NCBI GenBank assembly: GCA_002689135.1
Contig: NZEU01000009.1
Coordinates: 1-33,188, forward strand
DNA length: 33,188 nt
Direction: 5' to 3'
Source of the DNA: Porticoccaceae bacterium
GTDB taxonomy: Bacteria; Pseudomonadota; Gammaproteobacteria; Pseudomonadales; Porticoccaceae
The notes beneath the pieces are model-generated. The model did no database searches, was not told where the DNA came from, and was given only the letters and a program-made list of their open reading frames with translations. A program made the position numbers and the translations under genes. How positions within the stretch are numbered: the first letter of the stretch is position 1; the number at the start of each line of letters is the position of its first letter. Below are positions 8,222-15,977 of this stretch, piece by piece.

Positions 8222-9038
8222 CACAAATAGCTCCGCTCACCGCGCGGCTAGTTATGTAGCAAAAAATGAGCGTGTAACGACAGAAGTTATGCATAGGCTG
8301 TCAACTGGAGTAAAGATCAACTCGGCTATCGATGACCCGGCTGGGTGGACGATCTCTTCGAAAATGACGTCTGCACTGATGAGTATGAAACAAGCCCTGA
8401 GAAATGCTTATGATGGCATATCAATGCTAGAAACAGCGTCTGGTGCAACAGCTGAGATGGGTAACATGGTCCAGCGCGTCCGGGAGCTGACATTACAAGG
8501 AATCAGTGACAGCTCAACCCCGGCCCAAAGAGCAATGATGCAAAACGAGGCAGATGAGTTGATTGCGGAAATCGAGAATATCGCCAGAGATACCCAGTTT
8601 AATAATCGAAACTTGCTGGATGGAAGTAGTGAAAACGTTAAAATTCAGACTGGTTCTGTAGCGGGTCAGACTTTTGACGTATCCATTTACTCCCTGACCA
8701 CCGAAGATCTCAAACTTAAGGGACTAGACATCATCACTAACCCGTCAGAGGCTTTGGCCAAGGTTGATGCAGCGGTATCCCAAGTCGTTGGCGCACAATC
8801 ACAATTTGGGGTAAATGTTGCTTTGCTAAATCAGGCTGTTGAGAGTCTACTTAATAGTTCGTTAAGTTTTGAGGCAGCGCGCGGACGCATCATCGACGCG
8901 AATTTTGCACATGACACGACAACATTGGCGAGTAAGACTATCATGGGTGAAGCCGCTATGGCGATGGTTTCTCAGGCTAATCAACAGCCGAAAGCCGTCC
9001 ACCATCTCTTGAAAGTTGAGTCTAATAAGAGCTTTTAA
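8211..9038 (+). CDS. Flagellin (short, divergent, solitary)
   Basis: N-terminal LSTGVKINSAIDDPAGWTISSKM...ALRNAYDGISMLETASGATAEMGNMVQRVRELTLQGISDS, NEADELIAEIENIARDTQFNNRNLLDG; C-terminal RIIDANFAHDTTTLASKTIMGEAAMAMVSQANQQPKAVHHLLK, followed by VESNKSF. SD GGAGA upstream. Confidence 0.88.
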   Translation: MDVNTNSSAHRAASYVAKNERVTTEVMHRLSTGVKINSAIDDPAGWTISSKMTSALMSMKQALRNAYDGISMLETASGATAEMGNMVQRVRELTLQGISDSSTPAQRAMMQNEADELIAEIENIARDTQFNNRNLLDGSSENVKIQTGSVAGQTFDVSIYSLTTEDLKLKGLDIITNPSEALAKVDAAVSQVVGAQSQFGVNVALLNQAVESLLNSSLSFEAARGRIIDANFAHDTTTLASKTIMGEAAMAMVSQANQQPKAVHHLLKVESNKSF

Positions 9039-9076
9039 AAAATGCTTAGCCCCCGCGATTTCGGGCGAAACATTTT
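9039..9076 (+). terminator. Inverted repeat immediately after flagellin stop (possible terminator)
   Basis: AAAATG-CTTA-GCCC-CCGCGATTTC-GGGC-GAAA-CATTTT: nested complementary arms AAAATG/CATTTT and GCCC/GGGC. Confidence 0.4.
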
Positions 9077-9090
9077 AAAGGTCACGGAGT

Positions 9091-9420
9091 TTATGTTTTA
9101 TATAGCGGAAGAAACTCAAACGGAACGGATTCGTAAGGATGGGCATTAATGATAGCTTGCGCAACCCTTTTGACGGTAGCAATCGGACACAACATTTCGA
9201 TGCGATATTCAATTACGTGATTTAAGTTATTTTTGCTACCACAAAACGGGTTAGTTTCGGGAGATGGTAGGAACTGGCCACGACCTTTGGTTTCCCAACA
9301 ACATTGCTCATATTCGTCTTGTTGACCTGCTCCAGCCGCAAATGCTGATGATTTTACTGATTCCTTGTGCGATTCAGGGACAAAAACGACTAGCTTTAAT
9401 GTATCGGGATCTAAATTCAA
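9091..9420 (-). CDS. COG3323/YqfO-type NIF3-associated domain protein
   Basis: LKLVVFVPESHKESVKSSAFAAGAGQQDEYEQCCWETKGRGQFLPSPETNPFCGSKNNLNHVIEYRIEMLCPIATVKRVAQAIINAHPYESVPFEFLPL matches the stand-alone NIF3/YqfO domain pattern (GAGQ...Y..C.WET.G.GQF, AHPYE). Confidence 0.8.
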   Translation of the reverse strand: MNLDPDTLKLVVFVPESHKESVKSSAFAAGAGQQDEYEQCCWETKGRGQFLPSPETNPFCGSKNNLNHVIEYRIEMLCPIATVKRVAQAIINAHPYESVPFEFLPLYKT

Positions 9421-9644
9421 AGAAACACCCTCTAAAATGATTATTTAGATCAAGTTTGCTTTATAAGTACGTCATGTCAAGGATTTATTTAAGGGACTAG
9501 CTGTCCCGGGGGAACAGGATCGGTATCCCAAGACACTGTTTGTCAACACGAAAGAAAAAAAATTTTCCTCACACTAATGGACTGTTTGCATATTTACTAT
9601 GATTTTGACACCATGAATTACTCAAACATATGGAGGCTTGCGTC

Positions 9645-10889
9645 ATGGGTTTTTCAAATCGCATAGATTTCAGACAAAGGTTGCGTTTTATTGTCGCTAG
9701 TTTTTTTGTTCTGACCACCGTGTCTTGTAGCGGTCCTATAGAATTATTGAAAACGCCCAAGGTTTCAGAAGATCAGATGCACCCCAAAGATCGTTTGCAT
9801 GCATATGATAGAAAAATTGAGAGGGTTTTAGCCGTCGGTAAATGTATTGCAAACGGATCTCGATCGATTAAGCGATCGCTAGAGTACTCAACTCTCGACC
9901 TCTCGATTCTGATTTTAGAATTTGAGGAGTTACGCAGGAAGCAAAAAATACTTGGTCTGGATCGTCAGAGAATTCGCGATGTGATATATAATACTACTCC
10001 GAACCCACAGAAACTTATGCAACCGTATTCTCACTTGCAACCATATGCTCAGCTTTGGTACGAGAGTATTACGTCAAAGGACTGGCTTGCAATTGATGAG
10101 CGGTATGATCAACATATTTCGTTTCTTTATCGGATGGCAGAGATGGTGATGGATTATCATGACGAAATATCATGGCAGGATCCCGATTTGGATCGGAGCT
10201 CACTCCTCAAGCCTATGTTTTGTAGCACCGCACTTGAAACATTGCTATACGGTAATAAACTCGATCATCCTGCATTTTTTGATCAGATTTTGCTACATAA
10301 TGAGTTGGATAATGGTTCTAAAACGACACGCTGGAAAAAATATGTTCCAGATTTTTTCGCCGGCTCTAGTTTGAAAATTGGCGTTACAGGGGAATCTCAT
10401 GTCAAGTGGATTAACCAGTTAGGAGCTTACAGAGATTCGTGTGACTGCAATAGACAAGCCCAAAAAAAATACAAAATATCCGGGGCTCGTTTCTTTAGTC
10501 AAAGTCAAGTTTTTGGGGACCTTCTTTGCAGATCATTGTCAGATCAAGAAGTAACCCTCCTAGAAACATATAAACGAGAACAGATAAGTGCAGTAAACGA
10601 AAAAAAATCTCAGCCTATCAGCGAACAACGTGACTTACTGGATTTCTTTAAGACGGTGTCACCTAACCTTACTCAGGAAGAGCGAGCTTTATATTACCAA
10701 CAGAATTTTCAGAGGCACTACGTGTCGTTGTTTAATGTGGCGCGTGCTCAGTTTGCAGACTCCCTAAAAAATAGGGAGCAAAGCTCCCTCCAGCACTCCA
10801 GGGACGCGTTGGTATGTTTGTATGATGCACGTGCAAAGATGCGTAAGAACCAATATTTAGCAGCTGATTTTGTTAGCTCTAACAAATAA
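9645..10889 (+). CDS. Hypothetical lipoprotein
   Basis: ORF 9630..10889; MGFSNRIDFRQRLRFIVASFFVLTTVSCSGP signal peptide and lipobox (VSCS); GGAGG SD favours ATG 9645. Family not recognised. Confidence 0.65.
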   Translation: MGFSNRIDFRQRLRFIVASFFVLTTVSCSGPIELLKTPKVSEDQMHPKDRLHAYDRKIERVLAVGKCIANGSRSIKRSLEYSTLDLSILILEFEELRRKQKILGLDRQRIRDVIYNTTPNPQKLMQPYSHLQPYAQLWYESITSKDWLAIDERYDQHISFLYRMAEMVMDYHDEISWQDPDLDRSSLLKPMFCSTALETLLYGNKLDHPAFFDQILLHNELDNGSKTTRWKKYVPDFFAGSSLKIGVTGESHVKWINQLGAYRDSCDCNRQAQKKYKISGARFFSQSQVFGDLLCRSLSDQEVTLLETYKREQISAVNEKKSQPISEQRDLLDFFKTVSPNLTQEERALYYQQNFQRHYVSLFNVARAQFADSLKNREQSSLQHSRDALVCLYDARAKMRKNQYLAADFVSSNK

Positions 10890-10987
10890 AATAGATTTGC
10901 TGAATTTTCCTAGTCGTACTACTATATTTTGCTGTTCTCGCGAATACTTTGCAGAGTGCTCTCAGCATTGGAAAATGACGATGCCTG

Positions 10988-11269
10988 GTGTTCGTCGTGG
11001 ATCGTAAGAAGTTGTTATTAATTGATGTTCGCTCTCCCCAGGAATGGTCGGAGGGGTACTTAGAGTCTGCTATCAGAGTCGAGTGGCACGATATTTCTGT
11101 AGCGATATTGTCGCTTGCAAAGACATTAGACCAGCCCATAGTGCTGTATTGTCGGAGTGGGCATCGTTCGGGCAAGGCAAAAATGATATTAGAGAGTATG
11201 GGATTTACGCGAGTTGTGAACGGTGGTTCTTTGGCCGAAACCGAAGAGTTTCTCAACTCAGAGTACTGA
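10988..11269 (+). CDS. Rhodanese-like domain protein
   Basis: LLLIDVRSPQEWSEGYLESAIRVEWHDISVAILSLAKTLDQPIVLYCRSGHRSGKAKMILESMGFTRVVNGGSLAE; CRSGHRS active-site loop. GTG start. Confidence 0.87.
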   Translation: MFVVDRKKLLLIDVRSPQEWSEGYLESAIRVEWHDISVAILSLAKTLDQPIVLYCRSGHRSGKAKMILESMGFTRVVNGGSLAETEEFLNSEY

Positions 11270-11312
11270 ACATAGCGTTTGCTATCAGCTTAAATTTGCG
11301 AGGTGATGGATT

Positions 11313-11462
11313 ATGTTAGATAGTTTTCTGTTGTTACTCCTTATTGCAATTGTTTTAATGATTGCAAGTTTGTTGGTTCTGGTACACAAGGTAAAGGATG
11401 TAGAGCAACGTATAAATAGCGGTGAAATCCAACATTGGACCGATCGAAGAGAAGAGCAATGA
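11313..11462 (+). CDS. Small single-TM protein (49 aa)
   Basis: GCGAGGTGATGGATT-ATG; MLDSFLLLLLIAIVLMIASLLVLVHKVKDVEQRINSGEIQHWTDRREEQ*. Below ORF-track cutoff. Confidence 0.45.
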   Translation: MLDSFLLLLLIAIVLMIASLLVLVHKVKDVEQRINSGEIQHWTDRREEQ

Positions 11463-11704
11463 CATTACATATTTTGTTTCTAAGCGATTAAAGCTTATTG
11501 AAAAGGATAGAGAACGTTGGCCAATGCATTATGGGTTTCAGGCGAAATTAAATACTGGTAATTTTGACTTCAACGTGTGTGCTAACTATTTTGATCCACT
11601 AAACTTGCTTGGCGTCCACGATACCAATGTAAAAAGGTAGATTTGATTTCTGAGGGTTAATTTTTCAGTATTTTCGTGTTTCGACAGGAGCTAGTGTAAG
11701 AGCA

Positions 11705-12106
11705 ATGTTTAAAAAAAGATATTTTGTTGTCGTTTCGGCTCTCTTCGTAGTGGCCTTCATAACCACCATAGCAACAATGGAGGCACCCAATCACGGATCT
11801 GTGGTTCATCTTTCGTGTGATCGTATAGATAGGGAGGCCGATGGGACATTAAAAACTGTAATTACCGTAAATTCAAAGAACAATACTATGACTTGGAATG
11901 GCGGAACATTCGATAACCTTATTATAAATGAACATCAGTATCAGATTAGAGCGGTGCCCCGCGATCAGTGTAAAAGTAAACTAAGTTGCCCAGATGCTAC
12001 TATGATTGTCAATAGGATTACTCTAGTGGCCAGCAAAGACAGGTATCAGGGATTGCAGCAGGATCGAAATCGGCGATACCAGTGTGCGAAGTCTGAGAGA
12101 GTTTGA
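11705..12106 (+). CDS. Hypothetical exported or membrane-anchored protein
   Basis: MFKKRYFVVVSALFVVAFITTIATMEAPNHGSVVHLSCDRIDREADGTLKTVITVNSKNNTMTWNG...; N-terminal hydrophobic segment. Confidence 0.5.
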   Translation: MFKKRYFVVVSALFVVAFITTIATMEAPNHGSVVHLSCDRIDREADGTLKTVITVNSKNNTMTWNGGTFDNLIINEHQYQIRAVPRDQCKSKLSCPDATMIVNRITLVASKDRYQGLQQDRNRRYQCAKSERV

Positions 12107-12130
12107 TTTCAAGGCCCTTGCACTTGACTA

Positions 12131-12481
12131 CTACTGTCGTCGCTTCATTACGGAATGCGAACAGATGTCGTATAGCTTTCCGGCCTTATCGCCACTGAAT
12201 AAAATCTTCGAGAAAACATAACGACCCCCGATTTCTTTGACAGATAAACAGCACTGTCCAGCCCCAGCATAAATTTTTATGTTTGCGTCACTGAAGGGAT
12301 CACAGATACCTTTTCCTTGCTCCCAAACACCAGATACTCTTTGGGAGTTAGCCATGCCCGTGTAGATATTTGTCCTGCCAAATTCATGCATCCTTGAGGG
12401 AGTTATAGATTTATACTCACCGCTGAACTCCGCATGAACCATCCCAGTGATGAAAAACAGTATGATTGTTTTTTTTAACAT
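12131..12481 (-). CDS. Hypothetical secreted protein
   Basis: MLKKTIILFFITGMVHAEFSGEYKSITPSRMHEFGRTN...; short signal peptide with VHA-E cleavage-like site. Confidence 0.5.
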   Translation of the reverse strand: MLKKTIILFFITGMVHAEFSGEYKSITPSRMHEFGRTNIYTGMANSQRVSGVWEQGKGICDPFSDANIKIYAGAGQCCLSVKEIGGRYVFSKILFSGDKAGKLYDICSHSVMKRRQ

Positions 12482-12536
12482 AATCTAAGTATCCTTTCCA
12501 AATTCTTTGTCATTTATGTTGGATAGTAAGATAAAA

Positions 12537-12768
12537 ATGTCTGAATTCTTTAGAAAAATTATACAATCTCTCCAAAAAAAAAAAAGAGAGTATGCGCTCT
12601 TATTTGAGGACCAACAAGAGTATTTTGTCGAGCTTCCACTAATACCCATGAGATTATTTGAGGATTTTTTATGATGGAGATCGAGTTCTTGTCACATTAG
12701 ATTTTCATAAAAAGCCGCCGAAGAGGTTGTGTCTAGTGACAAAAATGTTTATAACATTAGATGGATAG
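12537..12768 (+). pseudogene. Small ORF with apparent +1 frameshift at a T6 run (or programmed shift / sequencing error)
   Basis: Frame 1: MSEFFRKIIQSLQKKKREYALLFEDQQEYFVELPLIPMRLFEDFL* (12537-12674). Frame +1 from 12652: ...YDGDRVLVTLDFHKKPPKRLCLVTKMFITLDG* ending at 12768, overlapping the ATG (12761) of the next ORF. Confidence 0.4.
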
Positions 12769-13660
12769 CGGACATTGCATGATTAAAATGAATATTAACT
12801 ATAAGTTGTTAGATAATGTAAATCAGTTGCCTCTTGACAGGTTCGAGGTGAAGCCTGATGCAAGTATTTTTGAGAGCTGGGACTTTCTTCAATTAGGACA
12901 TGGAGAAAACAGTAAATACTTTAGTCGGGGTAGGCCAGGAAATCCTCATGCTCGGGGGAAGCAATTAAAAATAGAAATAGATCTGACAGACTGGCAAAAT
13001 CAAGACCGGTCTAAGACTTATCTTGCTATCGCTCATAAGTTAGATCTTACACGCCAATCTGAGTACGTGGGCAAAATAACGAAATGCGATGTTCTTTTTC
13101 CGCATGAGCAGTATAGTTTTGTTTCAGATAACACTGGTGATGCTTCATGGGCTGGTGAAATTACCCCTGGTCTAACCGATGATGCAACTGTGAGTGTGGA
13201 GATATGTCACGTGCAAGATCAAGAGTTGAATGCTACTGCAAGTGTAAAATGTGGCTGGCAGGGTAGATTTTATGTGGTCTCCCGAATCCTGGTTGATAGA
13301 AGTCTTATGGAGACGATATCTGGAGATATAAACTCTGGTAATTTTCATCGGTTAACAGTGAGTGTGCTTATCAGCCCATGGAGACTTCTTGAGGGCACTT
13401 TTAAAAATTTGGTTCCGACAGATGATGCACTTGACTATGGAGATGGATACGATTTTCCTAAGATATCGGAAACATGCTGTAGTGATATGTTTCGCTTTAC
13501 TTTGGAACCTTCGGTGGAAGAAAAAGAGAGTGAGGATCAAATGTCTCACCAATCCAATCGAATAAAAGAATTAGTTGAGATTAGTCGACATTTGAGAACA
13601 TTTGTTATCGTGAACTCCGTGCTCCTCCTTGCACTAGTCTTTGCTACGCTGAGTCAATAG
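12761..13660 (+). CDS. Hypothetical protein with C-terminal TM anchor
   Basis: 299-aa ORF; C-terminal HLRTFVIVNSVLLLALVFATLSQ hydrophobic tail; family not recognised. Confidence 0.55.
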   Translation: MDSGHCMIKMNINYKLLDNVNQLPLDRFEVKPDASIFESWDFLQLGHGENSKYFSRGRPGNPHARGKQLKIEIDLTDWQNQDRSKTYLAIAHKLDLTRQSEYVGKITKCDVLFPHEQYSFVSDNTGDASWAGEITPGLTDDATVSVEICHVQDQELNATASVKCGWQGRFYVVSRILVDRSLMETISGDINSGNFHRLTVSVLISPWRLLEGTFKNLVPTDDALDYGDGYDFPKISETCCSDMFRFTLEPSVEEKESEDQMSHQSNRIKELVEISRHLRTFVIVNSVLLLALVFATLSQ

Positions 13661-13835
13661 GTGGCGGGCCAACAACCTTTGATGTACCTAAGTACCCGAT
13701 TTCCTGAGGTCCTTTCGGGAAAGCGAATTGCCGCATAGAGAAAATACAGGATTTTATTCATGGACCGATCTCTTTCACAGCTTACCTTGTGGGATTGAGA
13801 TAGATCCAATTATCAAATTCATGCGAACTAATTGA

Positions 13836-13850
13836 GCGAAAAGTTTTCGC
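13836..13850. repeat. Perfect 15-bp palindrome
   Basis: GCGAAAA-G-TTTTCGC. Confidence 0.45.
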
Positions 13851-13923
13851 ACAACAGAGAATGTTCCAGCTTAAATTTGGTAAAGAATTATGCTTAACGC
13901 CATATGTTAGTGGGGAAGGTGAT

Positions 13924-14004
13924 ATGCAAAAAGTTACGCGACAATATGTGGATACGACGTTTTTGAAACAAAATAAAGCACTTTTGAAACAAAAAAGCGA
14001 CTGA
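13924..14004 (+). CDS. Short ORF (26 aa) just upstream of carboxylesterase; candidate leader peptide
   Basis: GGGGAAGGTGAT-ATG; MQKVTRQYVDTTFLKQNKALLKQKSD*, ends 4 nt before the TTG start of the esterase. Confidence 0.35.
   Translation: MQKVTRQYVDTTFLKQNKALLKQKSD
13961..14002 (+). repeat. Imperfect 21-bp tandem repeat (2 copies)
   Basis: TTTTGAAACAAAATAAAGCAC / TTTTGAAACAAAAAAGCGACT; first 13 nt identical (13961-13973 and 13982-13994). Confidence 0.7.
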
Positions 14005-14008
14005 TGTC

Positions 14009-15838
14009 TTGAAAGGTATCATACTGTGCTGGTACTTAATTATTACAATGGCCCTACAAGGGTGCGTGCTAGCTTCGCGTGAGCCTCCGATTATCTTGGT
14101 TCAAACTTCAGGTGGATTAGTTTCCGGCTATGAGTCTAACATCGGTGGAAAGCCCTTCAAAGAGTGGATCGACATCCCGTATGCGCAACCTCCAATAAAG
14201 GATTTGCGATGGCGAGCCCCGCGCGCGTTAGCCCACACTTCGAACGAAATCACTCCGCCGAAAGTAACGTTTTGCGTACAAGAGTCCAGCACTTACGGTG
14301 CTGTTCAAGGGGATGGGATCGTTGGGAGTGAGGATTGTTTGTATCTAGATGTCCGATCACCGATCAATAAGAAACATGAGCCGCTTCCCGTCATGGTCTG
14401 GATTCATGGTGGAGGGAACGTGACGGGTTCAAAGGATTACTATGATTTCTCTCGCTTGGTTGTTGAAGAGAACGTGGTCATAGTGAGTATTAATTACCGG
14501 TTAGGGGCGCTGGGATGGATTACACACCCAGCGATTCAACAACTCCAAACAGGTGAGGATCAGACCTCCAACTTTGGGATTCTGGATATTGTTGAGGCAC
14601 TCAACTGGATAAAGCAAAACATTGATAAATTTGGAGGAAACCCCAAAAACGTTACGATTTTCGGTGAGTCGGCTGGAGGGCATAACGTTTTGGCGTTGCT
14701 TGTTTCTCCCTTTGCAAAGGGGTTGTTTCACAGAGCGATCATTCAATCTGGTTATACCAGCAGTGCCTCATTAGAAAGCGCTTACAACAAAAACGCTGTG
14801 GACCCCCTTGTTCATCGGGGATCTTGGCAGATGATTCAAAACCTTCTGCCACATATACAACCATCATTACCCGATTCCCGTGAGGGTCGAAAACAGTTGA
14901 ATGTCATCCGAGATAGCCTGAAGGCGTTGGATGCTTCAGATTTCATTAGTTTGTATGTCGAGCACCGAGAGGAGGACTATATTCCTCTTACCACAGCGGA
15001 TGGGATTGTCATTCCAAAAGAAGGTCTGCAAAAAGCTCTTCAAAACCCAATGTATAGAAAGGATGTTGATGTTATTGCGGGTAGCACAAAGGATGAGCTG
15101 TCATTCTGGCTTGGATCGCATAGATACTTTATTGAAGAGTATCATCCCTACACGAAGTTACTTCCGAAGGGTTTGAGATTGAAAGATAAAGAACTTTATA
15201 AATTCTGGCTAGGAATCCGTTCACATGCATGGAAGTTACGAGGTGTTGATTATGTTTTAAATGCGTTAGAGGAGGCTGGCTATAAATCGTTATATGCGTA
15301 TCGATTTGATTGGGACGATCAAAAAAGTTCTATGTTTGCAGATATCCCCGAGATCATGGGAGCTGCACATGCCACAGATGTCGCTTTTCTGACTGGACGC
15401 TACCTATATGGACCTATTGGAAGTTACATGTATCCAAAGAGTCGATCTCGAGATCAAATGGAAAGGACGATGATGACCGCTTGGAGTGATTTTGCACGTT
15501 CTGGTAGCCCCAGCGAACGGCTACCGTTGGATTGGGAAAAATATAATCGAGAAGGGGCTAAGTTCTTAAAGTTAGACAAAGATGACGCTCTAAAAATGGA
15601 CTTTGAGACTGAAACTATGGATTCTTTGTTGAATAAGGTTGCGGATTCTGTTGTTTTAGGGCCGATCCAAAAATGCCTCCTCGTTTGGGAGTCACTTGTG
15701 AATATCGGTGATCCAGACATCAACCGTTTTAACGTTTGGGAAGGCGGTATGTGCTCAGCCTATGATATCGCATATGAGAAAAAAAGAATTTCCGCGCAAT
15801 TAAAACGGGAACATGGTGGAATTACAGTTTTCGAATGA
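14009..15838 (+). CDS. Type B carboxylesterase, predicted lipoprotein
   Basis: IDIPYAQPPIKDLRWRAP, SEDCLYLDV, PVMVWIHGGGNVTGS, NFGILDIVEALNWIKQNIDKFGGNPKNVTIFGESAGGHNVLALLVSP (GESAGG nucleophile elbow); lipobox LQGC near N-terminus. Confidence 0.9.
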   Translation: MKGIILCWYLIITMALQGCVLASREPPIILVQTSGGLVSGYESNIGGKPFKEWIDIPYAQPPIKDLRWRAPRALAHTSNEITPPKVTFCVQESSTYGAVQGDGIVGSEDCLYLDVRSPINKKHEPLPVMVWIHGGGNVTGSKDYYDFSRLVVEENVVIVSINYRLGALGWITHPAIQQLQTGEDQTSNFGILDIVEALNWIKQNIDKFGGNPKNVTIFGESAGGHNVLALLVSPFAKGLFHRAIIQSGYTSSASLESAYNKNAVDPLVHRGSWQMIQNLLPHIQPSLPDSREGRKQLNVIRDSLKALDASDFISLYVEHREEDYIPLTTADGIVIPKEGLQKALQNPMYRKDVDVIAGSTKDELSFWLGSHRYFIEEYHPYTKLLPKGLRLKDKELYKFWLGIRSHAWKLRGVDYVLNALEEAGYKSLYAYRFDWDDQKSSMFADIPEIMGAAHATDVAFLTGRYLYGPIGSYMYPKSRSRDQMERTMMTAWSDFARSGSPSERLPLDWEKYNREGAKFLKLDKDDALKMDFETETMDSLLNKVADSVVLGPIQKCLLVWESLVNIGDPDINRFNVWEGGMCSAYDIAYEKKRISAQLKREHGGITVFE

Positions 15839-15977
15839 TATTGAGCTATCTTGTTTAATAGAATTCATAAAGTCGAAATACTATGTTACTGAGGTGATAG
15901 TGTTAAAGTCAACTGGGTGTACTAATGTTCGGAAACTTTGTAGCTTCCAGAAATACCTGTGATTATTGGAGAATCTT

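Noticed and set aside
9493-9507. Short inverted repeat GGGAC-TAGCT-GTCCC upstream of the lipoprotein
   Set aside because: Only 5-bp arms, no further context; not distinguishable from chance.
10879-11256. 125-aa minus-strand ORF overlapping the rhodanese
   Set aside because: Antisense to a clear rhodanese domain.
11422-11640. 72-aa plus-strand ORF overlapping the 49-aa TM protein
   Set aside because: GTG start inside another plausible ORF without clear SD; no recognisable family; evidence too weak to call as a gene.
6136-15900. Mobile island / prophage interpretation of the accessory stretch
   Set aside because: No integrase, transposase, tRNA-proximal attachment repeat or phage structural gene was recognised.
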